64,000 bases of DNA from NCBI RefSeq assembly GCF_027812955.1, contig NZ_JAPYZV010000001.1, forward strand, positions 584,664 to 648,663. The letters run 5' to 3'. The position numbers and the translations under genes are program-made. The notes under the pieces are model-generated. The model was given only the letters and a program-made list of their open reading frames with translations, was not told the origin of the DNA and searched no databases. Below are positions 25,607 through 33,683 of the stretch, in pieces; position 1 is the first letter of the stretch; every line of letters starts with the position of its first letter. Source of the stretch: Pedococcus sp. 5OH_020 (GTDB taxonomy: Bacteria; Actinomycetota; Actinomycetes; Actinomycetales; Dermatophilaceae).

Positions 25607-25749
25607 GCCATCGCCCCCGGACCCTTAGGCGCAAAGCTCCACCAGCGCCGCAGAGGGGCCCTTGGCAGTCGCAGTCGGCGAGGCTGAACCTTTCACCTGT
25701 GATTGGATGCGCATTGCCCGCGGTTTCGAATACTTGGAGAGGTGAAACG

Positions 25750-26106
25750 TTGAAGGTCACGATCGACTCGACCGAGCCGTTGGATGATGCCCTTCGCGTC
25801 ATCGGCGCCGTGTATAAGGTCAGGCTGAATGTTGTGGACGACACTGCTGAGGCCCAAGGGCCGGGCGCGGTAGCGAGCCCGCTGGTTGCGGCGCCCGAGG
25901 AGGGCAAGCCGTCTCAGCGGTCCACGCCGAGACCATCACGGCGCCGTCGGCAGAACACCACATCGAAGCGGGATGGCCGAAACGTGTTGTCTGTCAGCGT
26001 TTCCGAGATGCGCAGCTGGGCACTGGCCAACGGTCACCGGGTCAGCGCCCGGGGCACGCTGCCGACCTCGGTGACGGCTGCCTACGCGGACGCCCACAGC
26101 GGCTGA
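25750..26106 (+). CDS. Lsr2-like C-terminal-domain DNA-binding protein
   Basis: 118 residues from TTG 25750, preceded by GGAGAGG. The N-terminus KVTIDSTEPLDDALRVIGA is a short beta/alpha unit found in several actinobacterial proteins. A basic linker (RPSRRRRQN) follows. The C-terminal 35 residues (SEMRSWALANGHRVSARG and TSVTAAYADAH) match the Lsr2 C-terminal AT-hook-like DNA-binding domain that silences foreign AT-rich DNA. It is not a full Lsr2 because the dimerisation domain differs. It converges with the next gene. Confidence 0.65.
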   Translation: MKVTIDSTEPLDDALRVIGAVYKVRLNVVDDTAEAQGPGAVASPLVAAPEEGKPSQRSTPRPSRRRRQNTTSKRDGRNVLSVSVSEMRSWALANGHRVSARGTLPTSVTAAYADAHSG

Positions 26107-26176
26107 CGGCAGACCCCAGCGGAGCCGCCTGACGCTCTCTTTGTGCTGGCGACGGAGGCGTCGGCCACGTCACTGG

Positions 26177-26593
26177 TTATCGGGCGTCGTCGGCGGTCGG
26201 CGGCACCACCACGGTGCGGGGCTTTTCTGACTGCGCCACCCCATGAGTCCCCTCCAGGCCGAGCAGGCGGCACCGCGCCTCGACGATGCGCAGAATGGCC
26301 AGCGCGGCGGCCACGTCCCCGGCCATGGCGTTCTCCCAGAGCGCGGCTTGGACGGCGTCCAGCCGCCGGGTCTCCTGGAGCCGCAGCTGGCTTATCGCTT
26401 CGGTCTCGTGGGTGGCGAGGGCGTCGCTGACGATGTGACAGACGGTGCCGCGGTTGGCGTAGCCGAGCTCGGTGGCGATGCTCTCGTAGGTCCGGCCCTG
26501 GGTGCGCAGCTCGATCGCCCGGGCGCGGCGCGCGGCCGCAAGAGCGCGGTTGCGGTGTCGACCGTCCACCGGGGGGAGCGCGGCGACGCTCAT
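26177..26593 (-). CDS. Helix-turn-helix protein, phage terminase-small-subunit-like
   Basis: 138 residues. AARRARAIELRTQGRTYESI and ATELGYANRGTVCHIV form a homeodomain-like helix-turn-helix near residues 20-60, followed by long helices (LDAVQAALWENAMAGDVAAA) and a short tail PRTVVVPPTADD. The profile resembles small HTH proteins of actinophage/prophage regions (terminase small subunit-like). No other phage genes adjoin it. A deleted duplicate lies at 23850-23984. Confidence 0.6.
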   Translation of the reverse strand: MSVAALPPVDGRHRNRALAAARRARAIELRTQGRTYESIATELGYANRGTVCHIVSDALATHETEAISQLRLQETRRLDAVQAALWENAMAGDVAAALAILRIVEARCRLLGLEGTHGVAQSEKPRTVVVPPTADDAR

Positions 26594-26852
26594 GGCGACG
26601 CCCGTTCATGCCGGCGCCGCGGACGGCGCTCAGGAGTGACCTCAGCGGCGGTCGGTATCAGGGCGTCCTGCGCCGCGGGGTGGCCCGCAACGGCTCGGCA
26701 CGCCGCTCCGCCTGCGTGGGGCGGCCGCGTCTCCACGGCAGGGATGAGGAAGTGGGCGCGGTCGGTGGTTAACACCATGCTCCCACAGTACGCAGCCGGC
26801 CTGACAACGCCGCGCGCCACTCCGCGCGAGGAACGGTGCGATGGGTAGTGGG

Positions 26853-27152
26853 TCAGTTTGAAGGCCGCCTCGAGGCAAGCTTCCAAGACGCCCAGGCGAG
26901 CAGAAGTCCGATGATGAGGACCGCAGTCGCCAACCAGTAGGGCCGCTTGGCGACCAACAGGGAGATGCACCCGGCAAACCCCATCACAGTGAAGATGCCT
27001 GCGAACGCCAGCCGGACGAGGTGCCATAGAGAGGCTGCACCCCTCAGCCGAACCCTCGCACCGGGTGCCTCGACCTCGACCTCACTGATCTTTGAGAACT
27101 CTTCGATGTGGGCTGTGGTTTCAGGCTCTTCATCCGCAGCCCCACCGCTCAT
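26853..27152 (-). CDS. Small two-helix membrane protein, partner of the RHH gene
   Basis: 99 residues: an acidic N-terminus, two hydrophobic segments (LVRLAFAGIFTVMGFAGCIS and YWLATAVLIIGLLLAWAS) and a basic tail. Its ATG overlaps the stop of the upstream ribbon-helix-helix gene (ATGA at 27149-27152), so the two are translated together. I do not recognise a family. The pair is not a typical toxin-antitoxin module by size or sequence, but a small membrane protein encoded behind an RHH regulator makes that possible. Confidence 0.55.
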   Translation of the reverse strand: MSGGAADEEPETTAHIEEFSKISEVEVEAPGARVRLRGAASLWHLVRLAFAGIFTVMGFAGCISLLVAKRPYWLATAVLIIGLLLAWASWKLASRRPSN

Positions 27153-27352
27153 CGGACGAGAAGCTCCCGAGTCTCGCCGTCTGCCTTCTCGACAAGTAGA
27201 CGGCCTCCGTCTCGCCGCGTGTCAGCAACGTACTTCTCCAAGGTGACGGCATCGCGGAGGACTGCGCTCACCGTCTTGCCTTGTTCCTTGGCGATTCGGC
27301 TGAGTTCCTCGTACACCTCTTCAGAGAACTTTACGTTGATGCGCTTCGCCAT
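27149..27352 (-). CDS. Ribbon-helix-helix DNA-binding protein
   Basis: 67 residues from ATG 27352: MAKRINVKFSEEVYEELSRI followed by AKEQGKTVSAVLRDAV is a standard RHH (Arc/CopG-type) fold in which the first strand reads DNA as a dimer. The tail RRDGGRLLVEKADG may be a beta extension. The frame is open upstream, but the start chosen gives the canonical RHH N-terminus. It is coupled to the membrane protein gene and faces a divergent gene across a region with a perfect palindrome. Confidence 0.7.
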   Translation of the reverse strand: MAKRINVKFSEEVYEELSRIAKEQGKTVSAVLRDAVTLEKYVADTRRDGGRLLVEKADGETRELLVR

Positions 27353-27439
27353 GTTCGAGTCCTTCGCGACGGCAGTGTGGGTGGGCGTCCTTTGTACAGA
27401 CGATCTACCCATCCTGTGCGCGCAATATACACACGTCAA

Positions 27440-27459
27440 GAACTACTGCCGTGTAGTTC
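27440..27459. promoter_or_regulatory. Perfect palindrome in divergent promoter region
   Basis: GAACTAC (27440-27446) and GTAGTTC (27453-27459) with a 6 nt spacer, between the RHH gene and the gene at 27485. Size and place fit an operator for the RHH protein (autoregulation), which is inference. Confidence 0.45.
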
Positions 27460-27484
27460 ATCCCGCCAGGCCTAGACTTCAACC

Positions 27485-27730
27485 ATGCTTGAGCGCTCAC
27501 GCAAACGTCGTCCAGTTGACCTCAACTCGCTCGCCGCGTCCATCGTCGCCGACTCCGTGGACGAGGACAAGGACGAGCCCGCCGACGACGGCAAAGACCC
27601 GGCCGCTGTCGCGCTGGGCCGCAAGGGCGGGCTGAAGGGGGGCAAGGCACGAGCGGCCAAGCTCACGCCTGAGCAACGGTCACAGATTGCCAAGAAGGCT
27701 GCGGCCGCTAGGTGGGGCGCTCGGCGCTAA
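27485..27730 (+). CDS. Small basic KGG-motif protein
   Basis: 81 residues. The N-terminus ERSRKRRPVDLNSLAASIV is followed by an acidic middle and then GRKGGLKGGKARAAKLTPEQ with IAKKAAAARWGARR. This Lys/Gly/Ala-rich end is widespread in small actinobacterial proteins, often labelled histone-like; nucleic-acid binding is likely but unproven. Its last 4 nt overlap the end of the convergent fic gene. Confidence 0.65.
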   Translation: MLERSRKRRPVDLNSLAASIVADSVDEDKDEPADDGKDPAAVALGRKGGLKGGKARAAKLTPEQRSQIAKKAAAARWGARR

Positions 27731-28905
27731 ATTGAATCTACGATGTTCATTACGGCGGTACTTCCAAAGACTCGCCCATAGGACTTTCCTGTAAGCTCTT
27801 GCATAATGCCAGCTTCAACTAGGTGATCGACCATCTTGGTTGCGTTGCCGACGCTAGTGCCGTACCTCCTGGCCGTTTCGGCTATTGTCGTGAGCGGCCA
27901 TTCAATCAAATCTTGCAACAGCAGGTGGATTTTCCCCGCCCAGCGCTTGTCATGCAGAGTTTGACGTGACTCTTCCAGCCAGTCGCGGAGATTAGTCGCC
28001 CCTTGAATGAGCGACTCCGCCTGTTGACAAATGGCTTCACAGAAGAATTGGATCCACGGGTCGAAATCGCCTGTACAACTTACCCGAAGCAAATTGTCCT
28101 GGTACTCCGTACGATGTTTGAGCAACCAGGGGGAAAGAGTAATGGCAGGCTGACGGATAGTGCCGTTGCGCAGCAATTGCAGGACAACGACAAGCCGCCC
28201 GAGGCGACCGTTGCCGTCTCCAAACGGGTGCAGCGTCTCGAACTGATAGTGGGCGAGGGCTGCTTGCAGAACCGGGTGGAGCCTCTGACTATCCGTCTCA
28301 GACACCCACCGCTCCCAAGCCTCCAATTGGCTTTTTAGTCGATCATCGCCGGGGGGCGGAACGAATCGTGCTTCGTATATCGGTCGATGCTTCGGACCGA
28401 TCCAGACTTGCTCCTCTCGGACTGAGCCGAGCCCCCGGGGTTGTTGCCGTGAGTACTGAAACAATTCTGCTTGGAACTGTGCGAGCATGCTGATAGATAG
28501 GGGGCGGTCGCGAACTACGTCAAACGCCTCCGTGGCGACCCGCACATAGGCATGAATCTCGCGAGCTTCCGGCGACAGATGGGCCGCTCCTAGAAGCTGA
28601 GCCTCAAGGAGATCCACGAGAGGCGCGACTGTGCCCTCCAGCGCTGACGTGTCCAGTGCCTCACGATAGAGTGCCGGACGAATCAGTAGTTTGGGGTCAG
28701 GGAGTTGAGTGCATGCCTGGTCCAGTTTCCCAAGCGCATTAGCTGCCCGCGCAATAGCTGTCCAAGACGGCGACGCAAGGGGAACATCGTCAGACAGCTC
28801 GTTAGGCATGAACGCGAAGTACGCGAAAGGCCCGTGCCGGACATCCTGCCCCTGAATGGGGATCAAGCGTCCGGCTGGGCTCTGACCAAGTCGTTCGATG
28901 TCCAC
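27727..28905 (-). CDS. Fic/DOC family protein (AMP-transferase type, class II)
   Basis: 392 residues. The catalytic loop HPFGDGNGRLGR (near residue 228) is complete, with the histidine, phosphate-binding Gly/Asn and terminal Arg needed for adenylylation of target hydroxyls. An N-terminal TSALEG (near residue 90) matches the inhibitory S/T-x-x-x-E-G/N helix, so this is a self-inhibited class II Fic. A winged-helix-like C-terminus (TTIAETARRYGTSVGNATKM) ends the protein. Targets are unknown. It is a single gene with somewhat lower GC than its surroundings. Confidence 0.87.
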   Translation of the reverse strand: MDIERLGQSPAGRLIPIQGQDVRHGPFAYFAFMPNELSDDVPLASPSWTAIARAANALGKLDQACTQLPDPKLLIRPALYREALDTSALEGTVAPLVDLLEAQLLGAAHLSPEAREIHAYVRVATEAFDVVRDRPLSISMLAQFQAELFQYSRQQPRGLGSVREEQVWIGPKHRPIYEARFVPPPGDDRLKSQLEAWERWVSETDSQRLHPVLQAALAHYQFETLHPFGDGNGRLGRLVVVLQLLRNGTIRQPAITLSPWLLKHRTEYQDNLLRVSCTGDFDPWIQFFCEAICQQAESLIQGATNLRDWLEESRQTLHDKRWAGKIHLLLQDLIEWPLTTIAETARRYGTSVGNATKMVDHLVEAGIMQELTGKSYGRVFGSTAVMNIVDSI

Positions 28906-29032
28906 AACGTCACTCTATGGTGCGATCGGTTAAGTTACAAGCGTGTGATGTGAACTCCTGTACCGGTTGTACTGGCGCGTAATATCACTAAACAGCCAGA
29001 GGAGTGGCATTTGGTCAGGCATGATGGTCGGT

Positions 29033-29307
29033 ATGGCGGACAGGTTGAGCACTGAGCATCGAGTGCGGATCGTCGGCTGTCTCGTGGAGGGCATGAGCAT
29101 CCGCGCCACCGTGCGCGTGACCGGTGCCGCGAAGAACACCGGGACCAAGTTGCTCGTGGACCTCGCCGCGGCGTGTGCGGAGTACCAGGACGGTGCGTTG
29201 ACCGTCTGCCGTCCACGCGCATTGAGTCCGACGAGATCTGGTCGTTCTGCCACTCCAAGGCGAAGAACGTCCCCGCCGAGCATGAGGGCGAGTTCGGCTA
29301 CGGGCTC
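29033..29307 (+). pseudogene. IS1-type transposase fragment
   Basis: The ATG at 29033 opens DRLSTEHRVRIVGCLVEGMS and VRVTGAAKNTGTKLLVDL, the helix-turn-helix half of IS1-family transposases. Near 29205 the reading frame shifts, and RIESDEIWSFCHSKAKNV (the first catalytic Asp region) continues in another frame to about 29307, where homology ends. It is truncated and dead. Inverted repeats were not found. Confidence 0.7.
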
Positions 29308-29435
29308 GATACCCCGGCTCAGTCAAGTGGCGATGGATTCCCTGTAACCGCAAGGCGATTCAGGGTACAATGGGTACCACGAGGTTGGGATAACCACGTC
29401 CAGATCAAGGGCTGGAGAAACCCCCTCGCAACTGC

Positions 29436-29465
29436 AAGCCCGCCACCGTCGTGGCGGGCTTTCTT
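29436..29465 (+). terminator. Rho-independent-type terminator
   Basis: AAGCCCGCCAC, a four-base CGTC loop, then GTGGCGGGCTT, followed by TTCTT. It is a perfect 11 bp stem located about 50 nt upstream of the DUF4192 gene. It is either a terminator of upstream transcription or an attenuator in the DUF4192 leader. Confidence 0.65.
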
Positions 29466-29518
29466 CATGCCCGCGCACTCGCGCGCCAGCACACCACTAA
29501 ACCAGAGGAGTTGTTGTG

Positions 29519-30550
29519 ATGACCCATGCCCTGAGACTGGCCAGTCCCGGCGACCTGATCGCCGTCGTGCCCTACCTCCTCGGCTTCCACCCCACTGACA
29601 GTGTCGTCGTGCTGTGCGTGCACGACGGCCGCCTGGGCCTGCTGCAACGCCTCGACCTGCCCACCCGCGGCCAGGAGGACGACGTCGCCGACGCGCTCCT
29701 GCCCGCGCTGGTCCGTGAACGCCCCGACGCGGTGCTCGTCATCGGCTACGAGGACTCACCCCGCCAGAGCGTGCCGGTCCTGGCCGCGGTGGACCGGGCC
29801 CTGCGGACTGCGGGCATCCCGGTCAAGGACCGCCTCGTGGTCCACGACGGGCGGTGGCGGTCCCTGGACTGCGACAACCCGTCCTGCTGCCCGCCGGGCG
29901 GCACGCCGGTCCCTGATCCGGTGAACCTGCCGGCGATCGCCGCGGAGTTCGTCGGCCACGAGGTCGCGCCCCACCCGGACCGGGCCAGTCTGGCCCGGCA
30001 GCTTGAACCCCACGACGACGCACTGATCGTGGCGGCACTGATCGAGGGCCGGCACACCACCGATCGGTCCCAGGGAGTGTCGGATCCGTCGTCGGTGTGG
30101 GCGGCCGTTCTCGACGCAAGTGATACGGCTCTGCCGCTGACCGCGTCCGATGCCGCCAGTGCCGCGCTGTCGCTGGGTGATGTGCGGGTCCGTGACGCCC
30201 TGGTCGCGTGGCTCACGCCGGGCACCATCGACCCCGCGGTCTTCGCACCGGACGTGCAACGCCCTTTCTCCGGCCTGGAGCGCCCGTGGGACGAGCACGA
30301 CAGCGACGCCACCGCGGTGGTCGCCCAGAACCGGGTCCAGGCCCGCCTGGTGCGGCTGTGCGCGATGCTGCCCGACCAGCACGCCGCCCCGGCGTTGACG
30401 GTGTTGGGATGCTTCACCTGGTGGCGCGGCAACGGCGCCCTGACCCGGGCCGCGCTGGACCGGGCGCTGCGCTGCCAGCCCGAGTACCGGCTGGCGCTGC
30501 TGTTGGAGGCGATGGTCGACCTGGCCATCCGCCCCCGACCGCATTCATAA
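29519..30550 (+). CDS. DUF4192 family protein
   Basis: 343 residues from ATG 29519 (GAGGAG 8 nt upstream; GTG 29516 also possible). The start LRLASPGDLIAVVPYLLGFH with PTDSVVVLCVHDGRLG is the hallmark of DUF4192, an actinobacterial family of unknown function found on chromosomes and plasmids. DALLPALVRERPDAVLVIG continues the domain, and the C-terminal LTVLGCFTWWRGNGALTRAA ends it. It is the first gene in a same-direction string of four (29.5-32.2 kb), each separated by a hairpin, typical of plasmid or integrative-element cargo. Confidence 0.75.
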   Translation: MTHALRLASPGDLIAVVPYLLGFHPTDSVVVLCVHDGRLGLLQRLDLPTRGQEDDVADALLPALVRERPDAVLVIGYEDSPRQSVPVLAAVDRALRTAGIPVKDRLVVHDGRWRSLDCDNPSCCPPGGTPVPDPVNLPAIAAEFVGHEVAPHPDRASLARQLEPHDDALIVAALIEGRHTTDRSQGVSDPSSVWAAVLDASDTALPLTASDAASAALSLGDVRVRDALVAWLTPGTIDPAVFAPDVQRPFSGLERPWDEHDSDATAVVAQNRVQARLVRLCAMLPDQHAAPALTVLGCFTWWRGNGALTRAALDRALRCQPEYRLALLLEAMVDLAIRPRPHS

Positions 30551-30578
30551 CGCGAGCCACCACACCGGATCACACCCT

Positions 30579-30606
30579 GGCCTGCCGCGCTGCGCGGCGG
30601 GCCTTT
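30579..30606 (+). terminator. Hairpin downstream of the DUF4192 gene
   Basis: GGCCTGCCGC and GCGGCGGGCC pair around a very short loop and are followed by TTT. It is a probable terminator or mRNA-end hairpin. Confidence 0.5.
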
Positions 30607-30711
30607 GCCATGCCCGTGCCCGTGCCCGTGCCCAGAACCTCCTGCCGCCACCCGGTGCCAGGACAACCCGTCCGCATAGGGCGGTCCAACATGAAAGCGA
30701 GAACACCCATC

Positions 30712-31584
30712 ATGAGCACAGCCACCTACACCGCGCCGCTGCGCGCGGTCCCCGCCCCTCCCACCAGGGAACGGTTCGCCTTCCTCCTCGCCCTCCGCCG
30801 CCGGGCCCACCAGGCCCTCGACGCCGCACTGGCCCTGCCTCGCGGCGCCGCCGGCTGGGCGCTACGCCACCTGCGCGCCCTGCTCGACGGGGCAACCGAC
30901 CGCCGGGGCCTGGCCTGGGCCGGCGCCCGCCTGACCGACACCCTCCGACTGGTCCGCGGGATCGGCCTGGTCCCGCTCGCCGCATCCGTGCTGAGCACGC
31001 CGCCGGTCTGGCGCACCGCCGTGCGGCTGGCCGGCGCAGCCGGGTCAGGCCTGGCGGCCCTGGGCCGCGGCGCCTGGGCCCGGATCAGCAGCCTCCTGCA
31101 CCGGACTGGCAGCACCGGGGCACGGATCGCCCGGGCCCTGTCCAGCGCCGGCAGCGCACTCGCCCAGGTTGTCGGCGCGGCGGCGGCGCACCCCGCCGCC
31201 CAGCCCGTCATCCAGGCCGTCGAGTGCCTGGGCGGCCTGGTCCGCCCGGTCAGCCACGGCGTCGTCACGCACCGCCTCCTGGGCTTGCTGGTCCCGACGA
31301 CGTGGCTGCGGCTCGCGGTCGAGATCGTCGCCCTGCCGCTGCTCCTCGTCCACGCACTGCCGGGAGAGGCTCGCTCCGACGCGGCCGGCACGCCACCGCT
31401 GGCACCCGTGCAGCCGAGCCCGACCGAGAACCCGACCACCCCGACCGACGCACAGGCGGCCGGGGACGGGCACGGCACGCCCCTGGCCGACTCGGCTGAC
31501 GCCGACGAGCCCCTCAACCGGGCCGAGCGCCGCGCGCACCAGCAGGACCAGGCCCGGACCCGCCGGGCCCAGACCCGCCACTGA
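30712..31584 (+). CDS. Membrane-associated protein of unknown function in the DUF4192 gene string
   Basis: 290 residues from ATG 30712; an in-frame ATG at 30691 is an alternative. The protein is Ala/Arg/Leu-rich with amphipathic helices, hydrophobic stretches near the middle (IGLVPLAASVL, LAVEIVALPLLLVHALPG), then a Pro/Thr linker and a charged coiled tail (LNRAERRAHQQDQARTRRAQ). It resembles the low-complexity membrane proteins of actinobacterial plasmids. No enzymatic motif is visible. Confidence 0.55.
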   Translation: MSTATYTAPLRAVPAPPTRERFAFLLALRRRAHQALDAALALPRGAAGWALRHLRALLDGATDRRGLAWAGARLTDTLRLVRGIGLVPLAASVLSTPPVWRTAVRLAGAAGSGLAALGRGAWARISSLLHRTGSTGARIARALSSAGSALAQVVGAAAAHPAAQPVIQAVECLGGLVRPVSHGVVTHRLLGLLVPTTWLRLAVEIVALPLLLVHALPGEARSDAAGTPPLAPVQPSPTENPTTPTDAQAAGDGHGTPLADSADADEPLNRAERRAHQQDQARTRRAQTRH

Positions 31585-31594
31585 CCACCCGCGC

Positions 31595-31624
31595 CAAGGG
31601 GTCCTCATTCGTGAGGGCCCCTTG
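31595..31624 (+). terminator. Intergenic hairpin
   Basis: CAAGGGGTCCTCA and TGAGGGCCCCTTG pair with one mismatch across a four-base TTCG-type loop. It lies just upstream of the ribosome-binding site of the next gene. Confidence 0.45.
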
Positions 31625-31650
31625 CCGCGCCGATTGGAAGGACCAACACC

Positions 31651-31920
31651 GTGTTGATCGTCATCAGCATCGCCGCGGCCGCCGCCCTGACCGTGGTGGC
31701 CTACACCCACGTCCGCAGGCACTCACCCGAGGCCGGCACCGAAGGCCTGCGCGCCGTCCGCGAGCTCGCCGCCATCGTCGTGGTCTGCACCAAGGCCGTC
31801 GAAGGGATCGTCGACGTCCTCGCCGGCGCCCAACGCCTCCACCCCGCCCCGACCCGCTGGGGCCAGTCCGATCCCTACGACCGCGACTACGACCCGGACT
31901 ACGAGCAGGACGAGCCATGA
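31651..31920 (+). CDS. Small single-helix membrane protein
   Basis: 89 residues from GTG 31651, preceded by GGAAGG. The N-terminal helix LIVISIAAAAALTVVAY is followed by a helical region (GLRAVRELAAIVVVCTKAV) and an acidic Asp/Tyr-rich tail (DPYDRDYDPDYEQDEP). Its stop overlaps the next start (ATGA), so the two are co-translated. Function unknown. Confidence 0.55.
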   Translation: MLIVISIAAAAALTVVAYTHVRRHSPEAGTEGLRAVRELAAIVVVCTKAVEGIVDVLAGAQRLHPAPTRWGQSDPYDRDYDPDYEQDEP

Positions 31921-32195
31921 CCGCCGCCCCGCACCGGCTCCACGCCGTCACCGGCCACGCCCACAACAAGGGTGGCTGCTTGGTGGTCTGCCAGGCCACC
32001 CTCCACGGCCCCCAGGACACCAGCGTCCGCACCCTCATCCCGGTCACCGGCACCGGCGGACCGCACGTCGCCGTGCGGATCGGGCCCATCCTCCTGCTCG
32101 TCGCAGACCGGCAAGCCATGACATCCCTACTCGACGCGTGGGTCCACGCCGACCGGCTGGCGGCCGCGGCATTCGAACAGACCACGTCGCACTGA
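31917..32195 (+). CDS. Small protein co-translated with the preceding gene
   Basis: 92 residues from ATG 31917. GHAHNKGGCLVVCQATLHGP, VRTLIPVTGTGG and PHVAVRIGPILLLVADR suggest a small beta-rich fold followed by one helix. No known family recognised. It ends the four-gene string; a strong hairpin follows within 10 nt. Confidence 0.55.
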   Translation: MTAAPHRLHAVTGHAHNKGGCLVVCQATLHGPQDTSVRTLIPVTGTGGPHVAVRIGPILLLVADRQAMTSLLDAWVHADRLAAAAFEQTTSH

Positions 32196-32202
32196 GGTCG
32201 CA

Positions 32203-32231
32203 GGGGCGGCACCCGGCAAAGGTGCCGCCCC
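32203..32231 (+). terminator. Strong terminator hairpin
   Basis: GGGGCGGCACC, a 7 nt loop, then GGTGCCGCCCC (perfect 11 bp stem), just after the last gene of the 29.5-32.2 kb string. Confidence 0.65.
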
Positions 32232-32341
32232 AGCACTTCTTGCGGCAGCCTCCATATCCGGCGCCCCTCTGCGGCACCTGGCGTGCCTGGGCGCGCCAGG
32301 TGGACACTGCCCCGGAGTGAGTCGTCGTACAGTGCTGCCGC

Positions 32342-32608
32342 ATGGACGAATCAACCAGAGCCAGCACGCGAGCGGCGCTGGCGCTTGTCACGGCTTGGCT
32401 GGAAGACCCCATGGGTGAAGCCGAGTTCCCGACCGGGACGATGATTGAGCTCATCGGTGAGATTGGCCGGGGCGATGACATCGAGGGCCTAGTGAGCCTG
32501 GTCATCGGTGCCGTCACCCTGTCCGGGCACCTGCTCGAGCGACTCAGGGAGGCTACCGGCGTTCCGGTGCAGCAGACCTTGCGTGACGTCGCGCTCGCGT
32601 ACACCTGA
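32342..32608 (+). CDS. Small helical protein, unknown function
   Basis: 88 residues from ATG 32342. It is helical and acidic in composition (MGEAEFPTGTMIELIGEIG, VTLSGHLLERLREATG). GC3 is consistent with coding. No family recognised. Confidence 0.5.
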   Translation: MDESTRASTRAALALVTAWLEDPMGEAEFPTGTMIELIGEIGRGDDIEGLVSLVIGAVTLSGHLLERLREATGVPVQQTLRDVALAYT

Positions 32609-32827
32609 ATCCCGCCGCCCCGCCGCCGATGCTCTGGCCGTGCCGTCGGGGCCCCCTCCGCGTGGTTCGGGAGGCGCAACGACAGATTGCTCAGGCAATC
32701 GGTCGCCGGCAGGACACGGTCAACGAGGGTTGGAAAAGCTGGAAAGGCCCCGGCTCGGTGCGCTGCCGTTCTCCAGGTCTCCCTTCGACGCCTGGCCGTA
32801 TCGGGGCTTTTCGGGCGAAGGGGCGCC

Positions 32828-33127
32828 ATGAGTGACCTGCGGCCGGTCAGCCTCGTGTGCGAGCGTGGCGACATGACGCTCACCGAGTTCCTGGAGGCTC
32901 GGATCACCGAGCAGGAGATCCGCTGCCGGACCATCCTGGACACCGAGGACGTCAGCCCCTGGGTCCGGCGGGCGCTCGGGGTGGCCCTGGCTGACTGCAC
33001 GGCGAAGCGTCGGATCATCGAGATTCAGACCGGTCTGTCCGACGACAGCGAGCCCAGCTGGGAGCTCATGGCGTTGGCCGAGGTCTGGGCCGACCACCCG
33101 CACTACCGCCAGGAGTGGCGTCCGTAA
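32828..33127 (+). CDS. DUF6221 family protein
   Basis: 99 residues from ATG 32828; ATG 32873 is an alternative that gives the more usual MTLTEFLEARI start. The helical body (EQEIRCRTILDT, VALADCTAKRRIIEIQ) and the ending ALAEVWADHPHYRQEWRP are the DUF6221 signature, a small actinobacterial family of unknown function. A second, decayed copy lies at 43629-43709. Confidence 0.65.
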   Translation: MSDLRPVSLVCERGDMTLTEFLEARITEQEIRCRTILDTEDVSPWVRRALGVALADCTAKRRIIEIQTGLSDDSEPSWELMALAEVWADHPHYRQEWRP

Positions 33128-33433
33128 GAACGGCGCGCGCCCTCGACCTCGGCGAGGAGCCGTGGACGACGCTCCGAGGGTGCTGCCTTGACGTCAAGAG
33201 CGTCCGACACCGCCGAATCGGGCGCTATCGTCCCGCCATGGCTACACCGACGGGACTCAGAAGCAGCGGCACGGCCTCCCAAGGTGCGGGACCGACCTGC
33301 ATGTCGTTGAGCAAGGCGCCCTGTTGCCGAGTTCACGCAGCCGAGTTGAAGTCGGCTCCGGTGCATCGCTACCGCCCGAACCGCTGTCTTCTGGACGTGC
33401 CCGCCGAGTAGGAGCCGCTGCGAGCCGCTGGCT

Positions 33434-33601
33434 TTAGACGCTGGTGGCGATGTTGTTGAAGAGGGTGCTCAGGTTGCCGCCCAGGAGGGTGACGGCGGCG
33501 ATGATGACGATGGCGATGAGGGCGACCATCAGCCCGTACTCGGCGGCTGTCGCGCCCTCTTCGCGCGGAGTGAGGCGCAGCTTGGCGAGGAGGTTGGTCA
33601 T
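33434..33601 (-). CDS. flp: Flp/Fap-type pilin
   Basis: 55 residues. AAGGAG lies upstream of ATG 33601. The protein reads MTNLLAKLRLTPREEGATAA, then EYGLMVALIAIVIIAAVTLL and a short GGNLSTLFNNIATSV tail. The G/A-x-x-x-E-Y cleavage site before the hydrophobic helix is that of type IVb Flp pilins, which are exported and assembled by the Tad machinery. It is orphaned here: the only other tad gene in the window is the broken cpaF at 10-15 kb. Confidence 0.88.
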   Translation of the reverse strand: MTNLLAKLRLTPREEGATAAEYGLMVALIAIVIIAAVTLLGGNLSTLFNNIATSV

Positions 33602-33683
33602 GGGGGTGCTCCTTGTGCGGGAAACGGTTGCAACACGAAACTAGGCATTTCCTGTCGGTCCCCACATCGCGCTGACCATGTCC

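Noticed and set aside
29360..29430. Possible tRNA or riboswitch in the DUF4192 leader
   Set aside because: No cloverleaf or known aptamer fold could be drawn; only the terminator-like hairpin is clear.
33238..33411. 57-codon frame from ATG 33238
   Set aside because: No family or clear ribosome-binding site, and codon use is mixed; not supported as a gene.
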